Source: an uncultured Candidatus Nemicrothrix sp.
Lineage (GTDB): Bacteria > Actinomycetota > Acidimicrobiia > Acidimicrobiales > UBA8592
Direction: 5' to 3'
Assembly (NCBI GenBank): GCA_913046155.1
Contig: CAJWRY010000087.1
Location: forward strand, 1-5,881
Length of the DNA: 5,881 nucleotides
The notes under the pieces are model-generated. The model saw only the letters and a program-made list of their open reading frames with translations, did not search any database and had not been told where the DNA came from. Every line of letters begins with the position of its first letter. The stretch's first letter is position 1. The position numbers were made by a program, and so were the translations under genes. Positions 5,226 to 5,881 of the stretch are shown here, one piece after another.

Positions 5226-5881
5226 TCATTTCTTTGCCAGCAGGTATGCGCTTGCTATTCCCAGTGAAGATGCGGCTACCACAGCTCCGGTGAATGAATA
5301 ATTGATTACTGGTAGCCAGATTATCGGCCAAAGCCCTACTCCAAGAAATCGGAATGAGAGCACAAAAGACAATCCTCCACCTCTATTATCAGGTATCACT
5401 GTCGCTCCTAGGGCTTGTAAAGCTACTGACATACAACCTACAACCCCTCCAGCTAGAGCCCAGAAAATTCCCAGAGTAATGGGTCCTGTAGAGAAGGCGA
5501 TCATGCTTGAAAATACTACGAGGGTAACTGCAACAAGAACAGAAGATTTTTGGAACCCAATTTTATCGATCTTGCCTCCCCAGATAGGGCTTAGAATAAA
5601 GTTTGAGAAGGCTCCCCCCATGAGAATTAGACCAGCATTTGAGCCTGATACGTTGAATTCGTCTCGTGCAACGACTGCGACTAATACATTGATCCCCATG
5701 GGTCCTGCTGCGACTATAAAAGTTGCGAATCCAATGAGGATCACTTTTCGTTCTAATAGGTTTTTGAATGACGGCATGCTTGAAACCTGACGGGGTTCCC
5801 CATCTGGTGGAAAGATTGATAAAAGGATTGAGATAAATACTGTTCCCCAAAATGCTGCTCTCCATTCAGTATCTGCTGAGA
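5226..5881 (-). CDS. MFS transporter, C-terminal half (5' end beyond window)
   Basis: The frame stays open to the right edge (SADTEWRAAFWGTVFIS...), so the methionine at 5777 is internal, not the start. The visible 217 residues hold the end of TM6 (about 8-23), the cytoplasmic central loop (FPPDGEPRQ...LLERK), then six hydrophobic segments: about 46-71, 83-102, 113-131, 134-158, 176-193 and 196-214. This is the C-terminal six-helix bundle of a major facilitator superfamily transporter. The loop between the second and third helices of this half carries GGKIDKIGFQKS (101-112), the repeat of MFS motif A (GxLaDrxGrk). PDNRGGGLSFVLSFRF before TM11 recalls multidrug-efflux-like members. Substrate cannot be told. 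It ends at TGA 5228-5226 and is followed after 34 nt by the hydrolase, so transport and hydrolysis of a related compound is possible but unproven. Confidence 0.88.
   Translation of the reverse strand, partial: SADTEWRAAFWGTVFISILLSIFPPDGEPRQVSSMPSFKNLLERKVILIGFATFIVAAGPMGINVLVAVVARDEFNVSGSNAGLILMGGAFSNFILSPIWGGKIDKIGFQKSSVLVAVTLVVFSSMIAFSTGPITLGIFWALAGGVVGCMSVALQALGATVIPDNRGGGLSFVLSFRFLGVGLWPIIWLPVINYSFTGAVVAASSLGIASAYLLAKK

Noticed and set aside
5302..5790. Plus-strand 162-residue open frame
   Set aside because: Antisense to the MFS transporter; the minus-strand frame shows six regular hydrophobic helices and motif A, so the plus frame is a shadow.
5777..5881. MFS gene starting at the methionine at 5777
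   Set aside because: The same frame continues without a stop to the window edge and encodes the end of TM6 and the central loop, so the gene is cut by the window, not short.
1..5881. A novel defence, mobile or CRISPR-type system
   Set aside because: No direct repeats, transposase, integrase, nuclease, toxin-antitoxin or reverse transcriptase motifs are visible on either strand; the genes are housekeeping or ordinary accessory functions.

Overview
The window is roughly mid-40s % GC by eye. All seven protein genes lie on the minus strand, and one structured RNA gene lies on the plus strand. The best taxonomic clue is the PimB-like GT4 glycosyltransferase at the left edge, whose N-terminal motifs (VTNDYPP, GGIQ, HGAEV, PPGVDxxRF) match the phosphatidylinositol mannosyltransferases of Actinobacteria. 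The two small Cys-rich proteins also have an actinobacterial look. With this moderate GC and compact spacing I infer a free-living, possibly aquatic, low-GC actinobacterium such as an Acidimicrobiia relative; this is inference, not proof.

Layout from right to left, in the direction of transcription of the protein genes. (1) 5881-5226: the C-terminal half of an MFS transporter, cut by the window edge. (2) 5191-4475: an alpha/beta hydrolase with a cysteine in the nucleophile elbow. (3) 4093-4460, plus strand: the RNase P RNA gene rnpB, convergent with the hydrolase; its 3' end is only 14 nt from the hydrolase stop codon. (4) 3933-4092: a short divergent promoter region. (5) 3932-3351: a nitrobindin/THAP4-like (FABP-fold) beta-barrel protein. 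(6) 3291-2239: anthranilate phosphoribosyltransferase (trpD), joined by an ATGA overlap to (7) a 73-residue zinc-ribbon protein (2242-2021), followed by (8) a 71-residue five-cysteine protein (1975-1760), (9) epoxyqueuosine reductase queG (1721-606) and (10) the glycosyltransferase (595-1), which starts at TTG with its ribosome binding site overlapping the queG stop.

Genes 6-10 are tightly spaced and look like one transcription unit of unrelated housekeeping functions: tryptophan synthesis, tRNA queuosine modification and envelope glycolipid synthesis. The MFS transporter and hydrolase look like a second unit. rnpB is the only non-coding RNA gene. It is recognisable from its conserved core (P4 strands, P10/P11 region, L15 GGU), a perfect 12-bp P1 helix and a P6 pseudoknot.

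Nothing here resembles a defence island, mobile element, CRISPR array or new multi-gene system. The points most worth a second look are the two compensated base-pair changes in helix P4 of RNase P RNA, an apparent extra hairpin in its P16/P17 arm, the altered PRPP loop of TrpD (GAGGS with a short insertion instead of GTGGD), and the hydrolase with a Cys nucleophile and no histidine at the usual position.
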